A stretch of DNA of 5,883 bases, taken from assembly GCA_024636075.1 (NCBI GenBank), contig JAGXHS010000055.1:1-5883 (forward strand). Reading direction: 5' to 3'. Positions 5,851 to 5,883 of the stretch are shown here, piece by piece. Each line of letters opens with the position of its first letter. Positions within the stretch are counted from its first letter, which is position 1. Position numbers and translations under genes: made by a program. Source of the DNA: Propionibacteriaceae bacterium. GTDB taxonomy: Bacteria > Actinomycetota > Actinomycetes > Propionibacteriales > Propionibacteriaceae. The notes under the pieces were generated by a model, which worked only from the letters and a program-made list of their open reading frames with translations, ran no database searches and was not told where the DNA came from.

Positions 5851-5883
5851 CTGTCTCTTATACACATCTCCGAGCCCACGAGA
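5851..5883. other. Sequencing-library adapter (Tn5 mosaic end + Nextera read-2 tail), not genomic
   Basis: Bases 5851-5869 are CTGTCTCTTATACACATCT, the 19-bp Tn5 mosaic end used in tagmentation libraries. Bases 5870-5883, CCGAGCCCACGAGA, are the start of the Nextera read-2 transposase adapter in reverse complement; only its final C is absent. Read on the minus strand this gives the well-known artefact peptide MGSEMCIRDR. The conserved reading of rbsD breaks exactly where the adapter begins. This stretch should be trimmed. Confidence 0.98.

Noticed and set aside
5851..5869. Tn5/IS50-like transposon end interrupting rbsD
   Set aside because: The mosaic end is the engineered hyperactive sequence and is followed by the Nextera read-2 tail, so it is a library artefact, not a natural insertion.
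5616..5879. Minus-strand open frame starting MGSEMCIRDR
   Set aside because: Its start and first residues are encoded by the Nextera adapter, and the rest is antisense to rbsD and rbsK.

Overview
This window holds a ribose uptake and phosphorylation operon, read left to right on the + strand: rbsR (LacI-family regulator) - rbsA (ABC ATPase) - rbsC (permease) - rbsB (ribose-binding lipoprotein) - rbsK (ribokinase) - rbsD (ribose pyranase, cut off). The high G+C content, G/C-rich third codon positions, GTG starts and a lipoprotein (not free periplasmic) binding protein point to a Gram-positive, high-G+C actinobacterium. I cannot name a genus with confidence.

Layout. Bases 1-225 carry no convincing gene. 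They contain a 12-bp direct repeat, a plausible sigma70-type promoter (TTGACA at 147-152, CATGAT at 171-176) and, over the expected transcription start, two abutting 14-bp LacI-type operators (176-189 and 190-203). Five complete genes follow (226-5695). rbsR/rbsA, rbsA/rbsC and rbsB/rbsK overlap by 4 nt, and rbsD starts 3 nt after rbsK. The only sizeable gap inside the operon is 3716-3830, before rbsB; it holds two small perfect hairpins of the same design. rbsD is interrupted after about 50 codons.

How it works. RbsB captures ribose outside the membrane and delivers it to RbsC, and the double ATPase RbsA powers import. RbsD converts pyranose to furanose ribose, and RbsK phosphorylates it to ribose-5-phosphate for the pentose phosphate pathway. 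RbsR, first in its own operon, probably represses the promoter until sugar is present. All the ribose-contacting residues known from E. coli RbsB are kept, so ribose is a well-supported substrate.

The last 33 bases (5851-5883) are not genomic. They match the Tn5 mosaic end plus the Nextera read-2 transposase adapter, so the sequence ends in library adapter and the rbsD truncation is technical.

I see no undescribed biological system here. The points most worth a second look are the adapter, the double operator, an unusual effector-site motif in RbsR, and the twin hairpins before rbsB.
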